Source: Erigeron canadensis (Eukaryota; Streptophyta; Magnoliopsida; Asterales; Asteraceae). Taken from it: a DNA stretch of 64,000 nt. The notes under the pieces were generated by a model, which saw nothing but the letters and a program-made list of their open reading frames with translations, did not search any database and was not told the DNA's origin. Shown here piece by piece: positions 45,870-57,374 of this stretch (position 1 is the first letter of the stretch; the number at the start of each line of letters is the position of its first letter). The stretch spans positions 32,721,548-32,785,547 of the forward strand of contig NC_057769.1 in assembly GCF_010389155.1 (NCBI RefSeq), in the 5' to 3' direction. A program made the translations under genes and the position numbers.

Positions 45870-46062
45870 TTTTTAGCTCAATGGTCATCAGGAAGTGGGA
45901 TAGAGTCTTTGGATGTGCATACAACACGGATTCGAGTCTTACAAACAGGGGGTTTTTTCAATTATTTGGGTATGCTCCTGAAAGGTATTTGGGGATGATC
46001 ACATGACTGACACCGATTGCAAAAGTGGTGCTGAGAGTGATCCTAGCATTTAAAAAAAATAA
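45870..46062 (+). mobile_element. tRNA-derived SINE (193 bp) with 17-bp target duplication
   Basis: AATTAATAACCCTTTTT is repeated perfectly at 45853-45869 and 46063-46079. Within are TTAGCTCAATGGTC (box A) and CGGATTCGAGTCTTA (box B), and the 3' end is the A-rich TTTAAAAAAAATAAA. It lies about 400 bp upstream of the SDR gene. Confidence 0.9.
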
Positions 46063-46362
46063 AATTAATAACCCTTTTTATTTAAAACTGAATTTTTGAA
46101 GGGTCCGTACGCACGTCTTTGTCTTACCTTAATGTTGGTCCTAATTTAATTTCTAAGCACGTTATTATACTATATAAAACAAACAATAATGCAAGTTAAT
46201 GGCTAAGTAAAAAACACAATTAAGACATATAATTTATTGTGTAACATGCAATTAAGTGAATATATAAGTCCCACTCACTAATCACATTAATTATAATCTT
46301 CCCTAACTGTAACCTTGAATCATTATAAGTTTATAACCTTGCACAATTATTATATATCTATG

Positions 46363-46370
46363 TATATAAA
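46363..46370 (+). promoter_or_regulatory. Candidate TATA box of the SDR gene
   Basis: TATATAAA about 100 bases before the start codon. The surroundings are generally TA-rich, so this is only a candidate. Confidence 0.35.
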
Positions 46371-46468
46371 CTATATATATACAATCACATTGTTACAGCT
46401 AGTTAGCCGTGCATCGATCTCATTATTAGTTTCTACGTACATTATTTAACAACGGTGAAACATTATAT

Positions 46469-47825
46469 ATGGAGGGTTCTACTAAACAGGTAGAAAGCAG
46501 CTATGAGATGGAACCATGGCAAGATCTAAGTGGCAAGATTGTTATGGTTACCGGCGCATCTGCTGGTATTGGCTGGGAAGTTAGTATCAACTTAGCCAAG
46601 TCTGGTTGTAGGATCGTTGCTGCTGCTCGTCGAACTGAGCGCCTCAAGGCTTTATGCGATTTAATTAACAACGTGGCTATGTCTGAGGCTAGAATTGGTG
46701 GCGTTCTTCGAGCAGTGGCAGTGGAGCTTGATGTGAGCTCCAATGGCCCTACCATTGAAGCATCCGTGCGTAAGGCTTGGGATGCTTTTGGGCGTATCGA
46801 TGTTTTAATCAACAATGCCGGTATCAGAGGTAGCATGGTGCTTTATCATATATGTATTTCTTGATATATATATAGATAAATGATAAAATAATGTCATTTT
46901 TAATGCCTTACGGATTGACTATAAGTGTTGATTTTTTGTAAGGAAAAAAGTTTGACATATATGTTTCATTACATGCATTTAGTATCGCTGATGGCCGGTA
47001 ATATCACCTAATCTCAAGTCATGATGCTCAAACATGGTTCGTGTGGCCGGGTTTAAATATGAGATCGAGTTTTATGTATATTATAAACAACAATATGTTT
47101 TAACTAAATTATTGCCACCGAAAATAGGAATAGATGCCAATCTTTAACTGTAGGTAGTTTCTTAATTAATTTATTGTTGCATTTCAATTATTAGGTCCTT
47201 TACAAAATGTGTTAGATCTATCAGAAGAGGATTGGGATAGAACCTTTAGAACAAATGTAACAGGATCATGGTTGGTGTCCAAGTATTTTTGCCTTCAGAT
47301 GCGTGCTTTTCATGATCAAGGAGGATCCATAATCAACATCTCTTCGATTGCTGGCCTTAATCGTATCCATCCACATGGAGCTGTTGCTTATGTTTCTTCA
47401 AAATCAGCCCTTGACACCATGACAAAAGTAACGCAACGATTTCTTTCCTTCTTCATTTTCCTTAAATTGGTATCTTAATTTGGTACTTGATATATATAGC
47501 AATCAATAACATTCATAAGACAACAGTATGAACTCGTTATGTATAGGTGATGGCAATGGAACTTGGAAGATATAACATAAGGGTAAACTCAATTGCTCCC
47601 GGGTTATTCAAATCTGAGATAACAGAGAACCTCTTTAAGAAAAAATGGATCAAGAACTTTGCTTCAAAAACAGTTCCATTGAGAGACTTTGGCACTACCG
47701 ATCCAGCCATGACGTCGTTGCTAAGGTACCTAATCCATGACTCATCAAGGTACCTGACCGGTAATATTTTCATTGCAGATGGAGGACATACCTTAGCTGG
47801 TGTGCCACTTTATTCATCACTTTGA
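46469..47825 (+). CDS. Short-chain dehydrogenase/reductase (three exons)
   Basis: Exons are 46469-46829, 47195-47427 and 47547-47825, joined with GT/AG introns of 365 and 119 bp. The product has 290 residues, a classical cytosolic-type SDR. The NAD(P)-binding motif TGASAGIG is at 28-35. NNAG lies near 114-117, the tetrad Asn at 141 (RTNVTG), the catalytic Ser in NISS (about 171), and Tyr186 and Lys190 in YVSSK. All active-site residues are kept. An Arg pair after beta-strand 2 (AARRTERL) favours NADPH. The start [20 protein letters not shown] and the end fit the plant group annotated as FabG-like 3-oxoacyl reductases, but there is no transit peptide, so a role in plastid fatty-acid synthesis is doubtful and the substrate is unknown. 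A SINE sits upstream. No related gene lies beside it. Confidence 0.92.
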
Positions 47826-48439
47826 ACTTACTTTCCTCTAATCAAGTATGTTCACTGTGTCGTCATTAGATATGGCCATGATATGTATCGAACTTGGTCA
47901 CCTTGATCAAACTTTTGTTTTCGCAAAATAAATCAGAGATGTTATATAAACTGACTTACAACTGCTTAGATGTTATAAACCTCCTTACAATTTCAGGATT
48001 ATCATTACACATAGAGGTAATGAACTAATGATGCAAAATAACAACTTATATATCTTCTCATTGTATGAGCTAACTAATTTGAAAAGCTATACTTGTATCT
48101 TTTGACCATCGCATATTTCAAACTAGTATAATTGGAGTCCCGGGACCTCAATTTTCGTTTGAAATGGTTGTGTTGTTTTAAAGTACTTACTTGTGTTGAA
48201 TGGCAAAACCATATTAACTTCTATCCAAGTATTGTGGAGTGTCAATTATTGTAATCACATTTTGTTATTTATGATGTGTCGTTATATATGTTAGCTTAAA
48301 ACTTTTATCATATGAAATATATATTTATTTAAAGCAATACTACAAATGCATCTAAAAGTTTATAGTGTATCGAATACTTATATTTAATATGCACCAAGAA
48401 AAAAGTCGAATGAAAGTTTTCAATATATTAGTTGAAACC

Positions 48440-49440
48440 ACAAAGAAGAAAGTATGCAAAAACCAAATAAGGATACAAAACGTTACGGAATATAACCATA
48501 AAAAAGTTGTAATATACTGTTTGGAAACCCAGACGAAAAAAAGTGTGAAAAAAACCAATAAGTAACCCGTAATAGAAAGCCCAAACGTGATGCGATGTGA
48601 CAAAATCTGAATAATGGTAACGGTAAAAAAGTTGTAATATTTTGTTTGAGAACCGAAAAAAGAAAAAGAGTGTGCAGAAAACCAATAAATAACATGTAAT
48701 AAAAAGATCGGACGAGATGCGATTTGGCAAAATTTTACGGGATGTTACGTGGACGAATAGTAACTCGCCACTCATCGGTTGATTCCTTTTATAATAGGTT
48801 ACTAATAAGTGTGACCCCGTATTGCGGGGCTTAAATTATCGTGTTGAAACAGTTGCTTATTTTAGTGTATTTTGCTGAACCTTTAACGGCTCAATTAAAA
48901 ATTATTAGTCATTGATAGGTTTGTTTTAAATACATATTTATTAAAAGGCAAAAACACATTAGTTTCATTCTGAGCGTTGTGAGGTTTCAAATATTGTGAT
49001 TATGTTTTGTTACTGATAACATGTCCCTTTATATGTTATCTAAAAACTTTGGTTTCAGTATATTAGCTGAAAAAAGAGAAAATTGTGGGGGAAAAATACT
49101 AAATAGTGATACATAATGGTACATGATATGACCGAAAAAAATTGTAATATACTGGTTGGAAACCCCAGAGGGAAAATGGTGTAAAACACCAATATATTAC
49201 CTATAGTTGAAAATCTAAAAAAGTTGTGGTATGGTAAAATCCGAATGATGTACATAACGTGGACACAAAAAAGTTATAATATGTTAGTTGGAAATCCCAA
49301 AGGGAAAAAATGTGCAAAAAACCAATAACCCGTAGTTGAAAATCCAAAAGGAATACGATATGGCAAAATCCGAATAGTAGATGAGGGTGTAACGTGGACG
49401 AATAACAACTCGCCACGTAGCCAAGTTACTATTCATCATC
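48440..49440. repeat. Degenerate tandem repeat, about 125-135-bp units
   Basis: Units containing 'aaaagttgtaatat.ctg.ttggaaaccc', then 'aaaaccaataa.taac' and 'atgcgat.tg.caaaat' recur around 48500, 48625, 49135 and 49265. The two groups are separated by a unique stretch (48780-49050) with the CCCCG hairpin. Both groups end in 'aacgtggacgaata.taactcgccac'. Confidence 0.7.
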
Positions 49441-49939
49441 TCATTCTTAATAATAGTATAATGGGTTTTGCTAAACAAAGTCCTAAGGGCTTTCGTTAAG
49501 ATGCATTAAATAGTTGTACACTTACCATAAAAATCAGGGGGTGGACTTTTGATATGAAAACGTATAACTTTTTTATGCATGTTAAGTAAAGCGCTAAGGG
49601 CTTTGTTTAGCAATTTCCTAGTATATATAACTAGTGGGTTTATAAGTCCGCTCAACTATCGTGTTTACATGCAAAATTACGTTCAAATATTTACGATATA
49701 AAATAAAAAGATCAGGAAGGCTAACAGACAATTAAAAACATAAAAAAGAATATAAATATATATGTCTACGTTTGATATATATCAAACATAAATAAGTATG
49801 ATACCCGCTTAAAAGTTTGCATATTAAACACACATGCTTTATCTAATTAAAAGAAAAACAGACTGACAGGCAGCTGCGCAAGTAAAACAAAAAAGAGTTG
49901 CGACGTGGTAAAATCCGAAAGGTAATACAGGATGAGACG

Positions 49940-50520
49940 TAAAAAAAGAAATGTTAAAAAAACCATAAAAAAGGAAGAAAAAAAAACTATGCTTAAAATT
50001 TTGTCATATTAAATACATAAATTTATTTTTAAAGGAATATAAAAAATAATGCAAATAAAACCATTATAAAAAAATATGAATGAGCAAAATCAAAAATTAA
50101 GATAGACTAAATTTTAAAAAACATTAAATATAAACAATATGATAAATCCATTAAAAAGTTTGTCATATTAATTATATACATTTTAAATAATTAATAAGCA
50201 GAATGGCAGCTACACTGTTCATCATTTCATTAGTAAGACGTAAAAATGAAATGTTAAAAAAAACCAATAAAAAAACAATAAAATAACCCTACTTATAATT
50301 TTGTCATATTAAATATATAATTTTTTAAAAAATAATATATAAAACAATGCAAATTAAACCATCATAAAATGATGGATGAGCAAAATCAAAAATAAAGATA
50401 AACGAAATCTTAAAAATCCTTAAATATAAACAATATGATAAACCTGCTAAAAAGTTTAACATATTAAATATATACGTTTTGAAAAAAAAATAAGTAAGCT
50501 AGCAAGCAGCTACACAGCTA
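49940..50520. repeat. Tandem pair of about 298 bp
   Basis: 'aaatgttaaaaaaaccataa' at about 49950 restarts at about 50248. Both units go through 'ttttgtcatattaaata', 'atgagcaaaatcaaaaat' and 'atataaacaatatgataaa'. Several indels separate them. Confidence 0.8.
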
Positions 50521-50584
50521 CCTACTAGCTTGTTTTATTGTTCATAATTTCATTCCTCTTAATAGAGATATATAATATAGATAA

Positions 50585-51758
50585 TTTAGCGGACACATTC
50601 ACACACATGTGACGTACTGACATGTGCATATCAATTACCCTCACAACTACTGGCAGTATTATATGTTTATGTAGATTTTAAATTATTATATCTTGTCTAG
50701 TTAGATATTTAATTTAATCGTTGACTTGGTTTACGTTGAGAAGTTAGGATATGAACTATCTTGCATATATATTTGGTTATTTATTTTAAGACCATCATTT
50801 ATACGTTAGTGGTCTTCAGGCCAACTGATATCGTTCCCTTATCGTAAATATTTTGTATTACAACTATTGTGGATGATTTTTGCTCGAAATGAGATGTGTA
50901 TATTCATTTTTAACTCCGCATGAGAAAAAAAAGGTATAAATTAAATCAGGTTGGTGGTTGTCAGTGATGAAGACATATATGTATTTGGAACGGTCAAGAC
51001 TTACCCGGCCTTTCAATGATGTTATAATTTACACGTATAATAACTCTATAAAATTTTTGCCCATAACTTATATGGGGCTCATCCAAGTCTTCAAAAAACC
51101 AAATAGGCTTATAAACAAGTACGAGTAAAAAATAGTTGTGTAACAAAGCTTAATGTAATCAATCTTTTTATTTTGTCATATTTTATGTTTTTTTAACAAT
51201 CTTTAGTTTTTATTACCTTTTGTTTAGTTTTGGCTTATCTAAGGTATAATTCTTGACTTCACCAAGTGTTTGTGGAATGATTAGTTGAATCCAAAATACC
51301 AGAAAATGAAGGTTTTCTTAGCTGATTTAATTATATCTATTACTAAAAGGCTATTATCTGTTATATATGAAAATACAAGTAATTTCCTAAAAAGTTTTTA
51401 ATTCGAAGATATTAATTAGTTAAAACATACCAGTATACCACTATAAAAATACACAAAATACCAAAAAAAAAAATTCTAAATTAAAGACCAAAAACATAAC
51501 AGAAAATTTACATGTCAAATGTTTTCTTTTGTGATAACGGTGAATGTGAATGTAAATAAAATATATCTAAACTAAAAAAGACATGTTGATGTTCACACAT
51601 TAACAACCACGCTCATTGACTTTGACTTTCACAATTTATATTTCATAGACATCCATATTATATAATGCTTATCCCGAATTAAAACATTTTTTTAAGCGGT
51701 AGTTAGCAGATAAACTCAAAATATAATATAATTTCTGATCAAAGACTAGCTGACATTT
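50585..51758 (+). repeat. Block C, middle part
   Basis: Closest to block B (38820-39835) in its small indels, and colinear with block A 6600-8320. It ends at the solo LTR, and the block resumes directly after it. Confidence 0.85.
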
Positions 51759-54348
51759 TGTAACACCCCAACAAGGCGCAATCATGAGGACTACATAATA
51801 AGCACAGAACGACATGGAAATTAAGTTAAGACAATCTAAATGCATTAAAAGGATTGAACAATCCATACAATTCAATCAAATACAAAAATGCATAAGGAGC
51901 ACGCTCATCAAACATTTACAAAAGATTGTTCAAAAGATGGTAAATGATCCTAAGCATAACTCAGAAACGGGAACTATGAATCATGGATCCATGAAGTAGT
52001 CCAAGTCCAATCCTAGCACATACAATCAAGAAATCATCCGATACGTCTTTGGTTAACTTATTCACCTGAAAAGTGTACTAAAACGTGTCAACATAAAGTT
52101 GGTGAGTTCGTAGGTTTAAGTAATGAAAATCAAGTGTCGGGATATCAACCGTTATCGATAAGCGATGAATAGAATATCTACTCACGTCAAAGAAACCCTA
52201 AAAGGTTTCACGTCAATACAAGACAATGCAATAAACGTCAACGTCTCAATAATCGTCTATATATATTATAACGTCATAATATGGGCTAAATAACCCTTAT
52301 CTCGATTATGACCATGTCGGGTGTGGATTCGTCAATCCATCGTCACGTCTTACATAATAATATGTAATATACGTCATACGTCATAAGTATAATATCGTCA
52401 TAAAGTGGCCATGATCATAATGGGTGTGGATTCGTCAATCCACCGTCACGTCATACCATAAATATAATATACATCTTTCATCATATATATAAGCATCAAG
52501 TATCACGTATCACAAGCAAACAATTAGATAACTAACGTCTCGTTTCATATCCTAAACAATTGTATCAACCGACAAGCATTTAAACGACAAGTACACTTTC
52601 CAACCCAAAATAAGATTAACGTAGGGGCTACGAAACTCACCTTTCCCGGCTACGCGGAGTTAAGATCGAGGTAGATGAAATGAAAATCGTACAACGAGAG
52701 TCACAAGTTCACACCTATAATGTATACATATGTCACATAAGTATTTATATTCCGAGAAAACCCTAACTAGGTCTTTAAGTGATTCAAGACTTGGATCAAT
52801 ACCCCGAGTTACAACATATTTATTAGAGAATGTCAAGAGATAGTTTGGTTCGAGTTAAGGTCGTCCGAGAATCGTCTAGTCTTGTCAACAAAGTTTATAC
52901 GTATATATATGATCTAAATTAAGTTCCAAGTTTAAGTCTCATGGGTGACTCACGACTTCAATTGACCCTCGTAACCCATACAAAACATTACAAAAGACAA
53001 GGAAGGGTTTGATTGAAAGCTTGGTTCAAGTCGAGTAACAATGTACAAAGGCTAAAAGAAATGATTTTTCAGGATAATGACTTAATAAGCCACCGTCCCA
53101 CACGCCCTAGGTGGCGTCTCAAACACTCACAAGCTACTAGACCACCGTCAGAAACGGTTCCAAGTGGCGTCTGGCACGCTAGGCCAAACTCGGATCGCCG
53201 TCTGGAACGCTGCTCACCACCGTCTCAGACGGTGGCTTGCAAAGAGTGATCTTGGCGTCTGCTTCACCGTAAAACAGTAGGGCATGGCGTCTCAGTAGGT
53301 AAGGGAGCCACCGTCTGGGACGGTGGAAGTGGAACACCATCAGGTGAACCAGCAGCAGATACATGAGCCAAACATGACCAAGGTTCACTCAAAACTCAAT
53401 TTTGACACTAAAAATCGTCTTGAAGAACTTGTAAATCGATTTTTAAGCATAGACCAACTTTAATAACCATAAACAAGCATAATTTACCTTAATTCACTTT
53501 GAAATCCTATTTCAAAACATAATCCTTGCCCAAGAATTGGGTTTTGACCCATTACCCATTTTAGGAAACCCTAGTGGCTTCAAAATCGACCCAAGGACCT
53601 TCAAGACTCCTCTCCAGGTATAATTAACTAGTTTTGATCAAAAATAAACGTGACCCAACTTATAATTCGTTTCATTTCATTACCAAAATGTCCAAATTCA
53701 ATTTGACCTAATTACACAACCAAAACCCTAATTTTAACTCAATTGAGCTTTGACCCGCAATTCAACCCAAGAACCCATAGATTTTGACTTGAAACATGTT
53801 TAACAACATAAGATGATGAATTTGAGCTAAAGTTTGCTTACCAAAACAACCTACACTTCAAAATCTTGGATTTGAGCTCAAGAAGGTAGATGAACACTTG
53901 AAACTTGAAACTCTTGGATTTTAAATGATTATTATTATTATTAGGGTTATTAGTTTTAGTTATATTAAATGTTAAAACATATGGTTTGGATGAATTTATG
54001 ATGAATAAATGGAGATCCTTTTGTTAGTTGAGGAAGAAAGGGAAGAATTGAATGAGAGGTGAGAAAGAGGTTAGAATTGGATAAGGAATAAGTGAAATAA
54101 ATGAGGTGTGTGGCGGATGGTGAGGGTCGGCCTAGAGAGTCCATTTTTGGGCTCCCACCCCGCTAATTTCGACAAATAGCTATTCGTTATCCGTTTAAAC
54201 GTCAAAACAAACCCGTAATCAAACTTAAGCTAAACATCACATTAAAACTCGACAAAAAGCTCATAATTCATATAAATTCACGAAAATCGTTCACATTTAA
54301 TCACGTTTATTTTACAAGTCAAATAAGCCAAAAATCAAGAATGTTACA
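51759..54348. mobile_element. Solo LTR (2590 bp) of a Ty3/gypsy-type element
   Basis: It starts TGTAACACCCCAACAAGG and ends AAGAATGTTACA, so both ends have TGTAAC/GTTACA. The 5-bp target duplication is CATTT (51754-51758 and 54349-54353). Block A has the uninterrupted site 'ctgacatttttcaacag' (8308-8324). There is no internal region. Long LTRs beginning TGTAACA and ending GGGGTGTTACA are usual for Tekay/Del-type chromoviruses, so minus orientation is likely. A GC-rich palindrome array lies at 53085-53335. Confidence 0.9.
53085..53335. repeat. Array of ACCGTC/GACGGT palindromes inside the solo LTR
   Basis: Words such as CCACCGTCTCAGACGGTGG, CCACCGTCTGGGACGGTGG, ACCGTCAGAAACGGT and GGCGTCTGGCACGC are scattered about eight times in 250 bases. 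They form short hairpins and are much more GC-rich than the rest of the LTR. Confidence 0.85.
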
Positions 54349-54675
54349 CATTTTTCAACAGATTCGTCTTCCATAAATCCAATATATATTTACTTTTTTA
54401 AGATTGAAAATTATCAGTAAAATAATACCTATCTACTCTTACTCTTTTATTTAGTTATATAGCAAAAGAGGTGTAGTTACGTACTGTATTTAACAAATTA
54501 CCAATGAAAAAAAATCGGGACACGGTTTAGATACTTGCGAGTATTCCATATATAATAGTTGTTTTTCGAGATATGTTATTTTAGAAAATGTTCAAAAAAT
54601 TAAAAGGACTAAATGTAATAATTTTTAATTTAATTAAAAGTTTTTCTCTAATAATAAGAGTGATATTTAAAATAA

Positions 54676-55595
54676 GGCCGAAATGCATTTAAGTACCCTC
54701 AACTTGGTTGACTAGGTGCTCTATTACTTTGAATTATTAAAGGTGTAGTATAATACCTTATACTTGGGTAAAAAAAAATTTTAGTACCCCAACTCACTAA
54801 TTAATCTTTTAAAAATATAACATCAATTACTAATTTAATTTATGTTGTTATTATATACATTGGTTTTCTGAAAAAATACTTTTAAGTTTAAATTTGTAAT
54901 TTTAAAAATAATTATGTTAGAAATGCTAAAACTATGTTAACAAAAAAAAATTATAAATAACATATTGAAATTAAAAATATAGTTCAAAATAGAATATTAA
55001 GTTTATACATATATTAAATATTATTAAACTAGATACTTATATCACAATTTAAAATAAATATAAAACATATTATTGTATTTAATAGGTTAGTTTTTTTAAT
55101 TTAATTAATCGCATCAGTTGAATTATCAATTCATTTTTATTTTATAAAAAAATTAATAAAAAGTTCAATAAGAAGATGATTAGTTATTTATTTGTACCAA
55201 TATTTTTTGTGTAATGAAACTACCTAATTATACATATAACTGTTAATTTGTACAAATATATATTTTATAGTAATTTAATTTAAAAATTATATAATTTTAA
55301 TGTCTATTTATTATAATTTTAAAGTATAATTTTTTCAAAGTCTGTACCTTAAAATTTTATAATCGTGTTAAAGATAACATATACTTTATTGGTTTTAGTT
55401 ACTTATGGTTTGTCAAATATTAATAATCATATATTAGTTAATTAATTCATATAAATTTTTAAAAGATTCATTAATGAGTCTAAGGTAGTAGAAAACCTTG
55501 TTAACCAAGTCTAGGGTACTATACTACACCTTTAATAATTCAGGTAGTAGAATACCTAGTCAACTAAGTTAAGGATACTAAATTACAATTTAGCC
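54676..55595. mobile_element. Non-autonomous DNA transposon (about 920 bp) with roughly 140-bp inverted ends
   Basis: The left end, GGCCGAAATGCATTTAAGTA, and the right end read inward, GGCTAAATTGTAATTTAGTA, stay similar for about 140 bp ('ttggttgactaggt', 'attattaaaggtgtagtata'). It is absent at the matching site in block A ('gtgatttaaaagaagc', 9240). TAA/TTA at the borders suggest a Harbinger-like 3-bp target site, but the exact border bases are unclear. The interior is very AT-rich with no ORF. Confidence 0.7.
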
Positions 55596-55884
55596 TTAAA
55601 AGAAGCACCCACTTGACACTGTAGTATGACTTGCAATTGAGCACTTCTTTTTCTTCATTTGTAGTCATTGGAAATATCATATATGAAAAATCACACTCTT
55701 TTCATTGAAAGAATCGTAGTAAATGGTAACTTGGTCTTGGTGCACCACTGACTCAATTGGAATGTTAACTTGATCTTTTGGTTGCTAGAATTTAGATGGA
55801 ATTTTAACAATATCCAAGAAATTATTAGGTTCAAAATTTTCAAAGGTGTTTGGGATTGTTTATTTTTCTACATATTTACTTAAT

Positions 55885-57170
55885 GTTTGTCGAAGGGGTT
55901 CCCTCAAATTACTTCTAAATGACTAAGGTAATTTTGACCCTTAGATGAAAATCAAAGGTTTGACCCTTGATTTTCATTTAAAACACTATTTCAGAAACTA
56001 TTGAACTATGCTAACTAAGTACCCCTAGCTACTTTATATTTTATATAAGCAGTTGATTAAGTACCCATCTGAAAGGCTATATATGGTTAATTAAGTTAGT
56101 TTATTAGTGTAATGAAATCATTTTTGTAATCATTACTAACTCTTGAATAGTAAAAACTAGAAAATCTAAGAGACCTTTAGATGAAAATCAAGGGCTAAGA
56201 TTCAAAGATGATCTTTGAATCTTGGCCTTTGATTTTCATTCAAAAATTAAGATTTCTTCAACTTGACTCAAGTTGGGGAATTAACTTGAGAAAATCTCCT
56301 CCCTTGTTTGTCTGGCAACCAATAATAAACACTATTTCAGAAACTAGTGAACTCTGCGGACCAAGTACCCCTAGCTTCTTTATATTTTATATAAGCAGTT
56401 AATTAAGTACCCATTTGAAAGGCTATATATGATTAATTAAGTTAGTTTACTACTGTAATGAAATCATTTTTGTAATCATTATTAACTCTTGAATAGTAAA
56501 AACTATAAAATCTAAGAGACCTTTTGATGAAAATCAAAGGCTAAGATTCAAAACCTTTGATTTTCATTCAAAGATTAAGATTTTCTCAACTTGACTCAAG
56601 TTGGGGAATTAACTTAGGAAATCTCCTCCTTTGTTTGTCTGGCAACCAATAATAAACACTATTTCAGAAACTATTGAACTCTGCTAACCAAGTACCCCTA
56701 GCTACTTTATATTTTATATAATCAGTTAATTAAATACCCATCTAAAAGGCTATATATATTTAATTAAGTTAGTTTACTAGTGTAATGAAATCATTTTTGT
56801 AATCATTATTAACTCTTGAATAGTAAAAACTAGAAAATATAAGAGACCTTTAGATAAAAATCAAGGGCTAAGATTCAAAGATGATCTTTGAATCTTGACT
56901 TTTGATTTTCATTCAAAGATTAAGATTTTCTCAACTTAACTCAAGTTGGAGAATTAACTTAAAAAATCTCCTCCTTTGTTTGTCTGGCAACCAATAATAA
57001 ACACTATTTCTGAAACTATTAAACTTTACTAACCAAGTACCCCTAGCTACTTTATATTTTATAGAAAGGCTATATATGATTAATTAAGTTAGTTTATTGG
57101 TGTAATGAAATCATTTTTGTAATCATTAACTGTTAGATTAGTAAAAACTAGAAAATCTAAGAGCTAAAGC
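55885..57170. repeat. Fourfold tandem repeat, about 330-345-bp units with fold-back insert
   Basis: 'tctggcaaccaataataaac' starts units at 56314, 56641 and 56986. A first unit begins near 55885, where MITE-like 'ggttccctcaaatta' and 'gatgaaaatcaaagg' are inserted. Each unit holds 'aagtacccctagctacttta', 'gtgtaatgaaatcatttttg' and a near-palindrome around 'gattcaaagatgatctttga'. Block A has one unit without the fold-back, so the MITE came first and amplification followed. Confidence 0.85.
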
Positions 57171-57374
57171 TAAGAGCAACTTCCGGTGGACTGTGCATCA
57201 GGGACCAAGACCAAAACTGAAGGAACCACCAAAACCCAAGTCGCCTAAGGTGCGTTATTGCAGACCACCTGCCAAATAAAGTACCAGTTCCAACGCTATT
57301 TGAAACGGGAATATGTAGCATTAAAATGAGTTTCATAGCCAGGAATGTACTAGGATTAATATAAATTAATATAA

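Larger units (their letters stand above)
47826..50580. other. Intergenic DNA with two tandem-repeat fields
   Basis: No supported gene. A field of about 130-bp units (48440-49440) and a 298-bp tandem pair (49940-50520) are listed separately. A hairpin, CCCCGTATTGCGGGG (48815-48829), lies close to 'actaataag' and may be a variant Helitron 3' end in minus orientation. Confidence 0.5.
54349..57250 (+). repeat. Block C, right part
   Basis: Colinear with block A from 8308 to 9848. Specific to this copy are the 920-bp transposon (54676-55595) and the fourfold tandem repeat (55885-57170). Missing relative to block A is the Helitron at 8432-8900. It runs on into the 3' end of the 167-residue gene. 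Confidence 0.85.

Noticed and set aside
46469..46864. Exon 1 read through as a separate short SDR
   Set aside because: The read-through runs into an intron (donor at 46830). Exons 2 and 3 supply the missing catalytic Tyr and Lys in frame.
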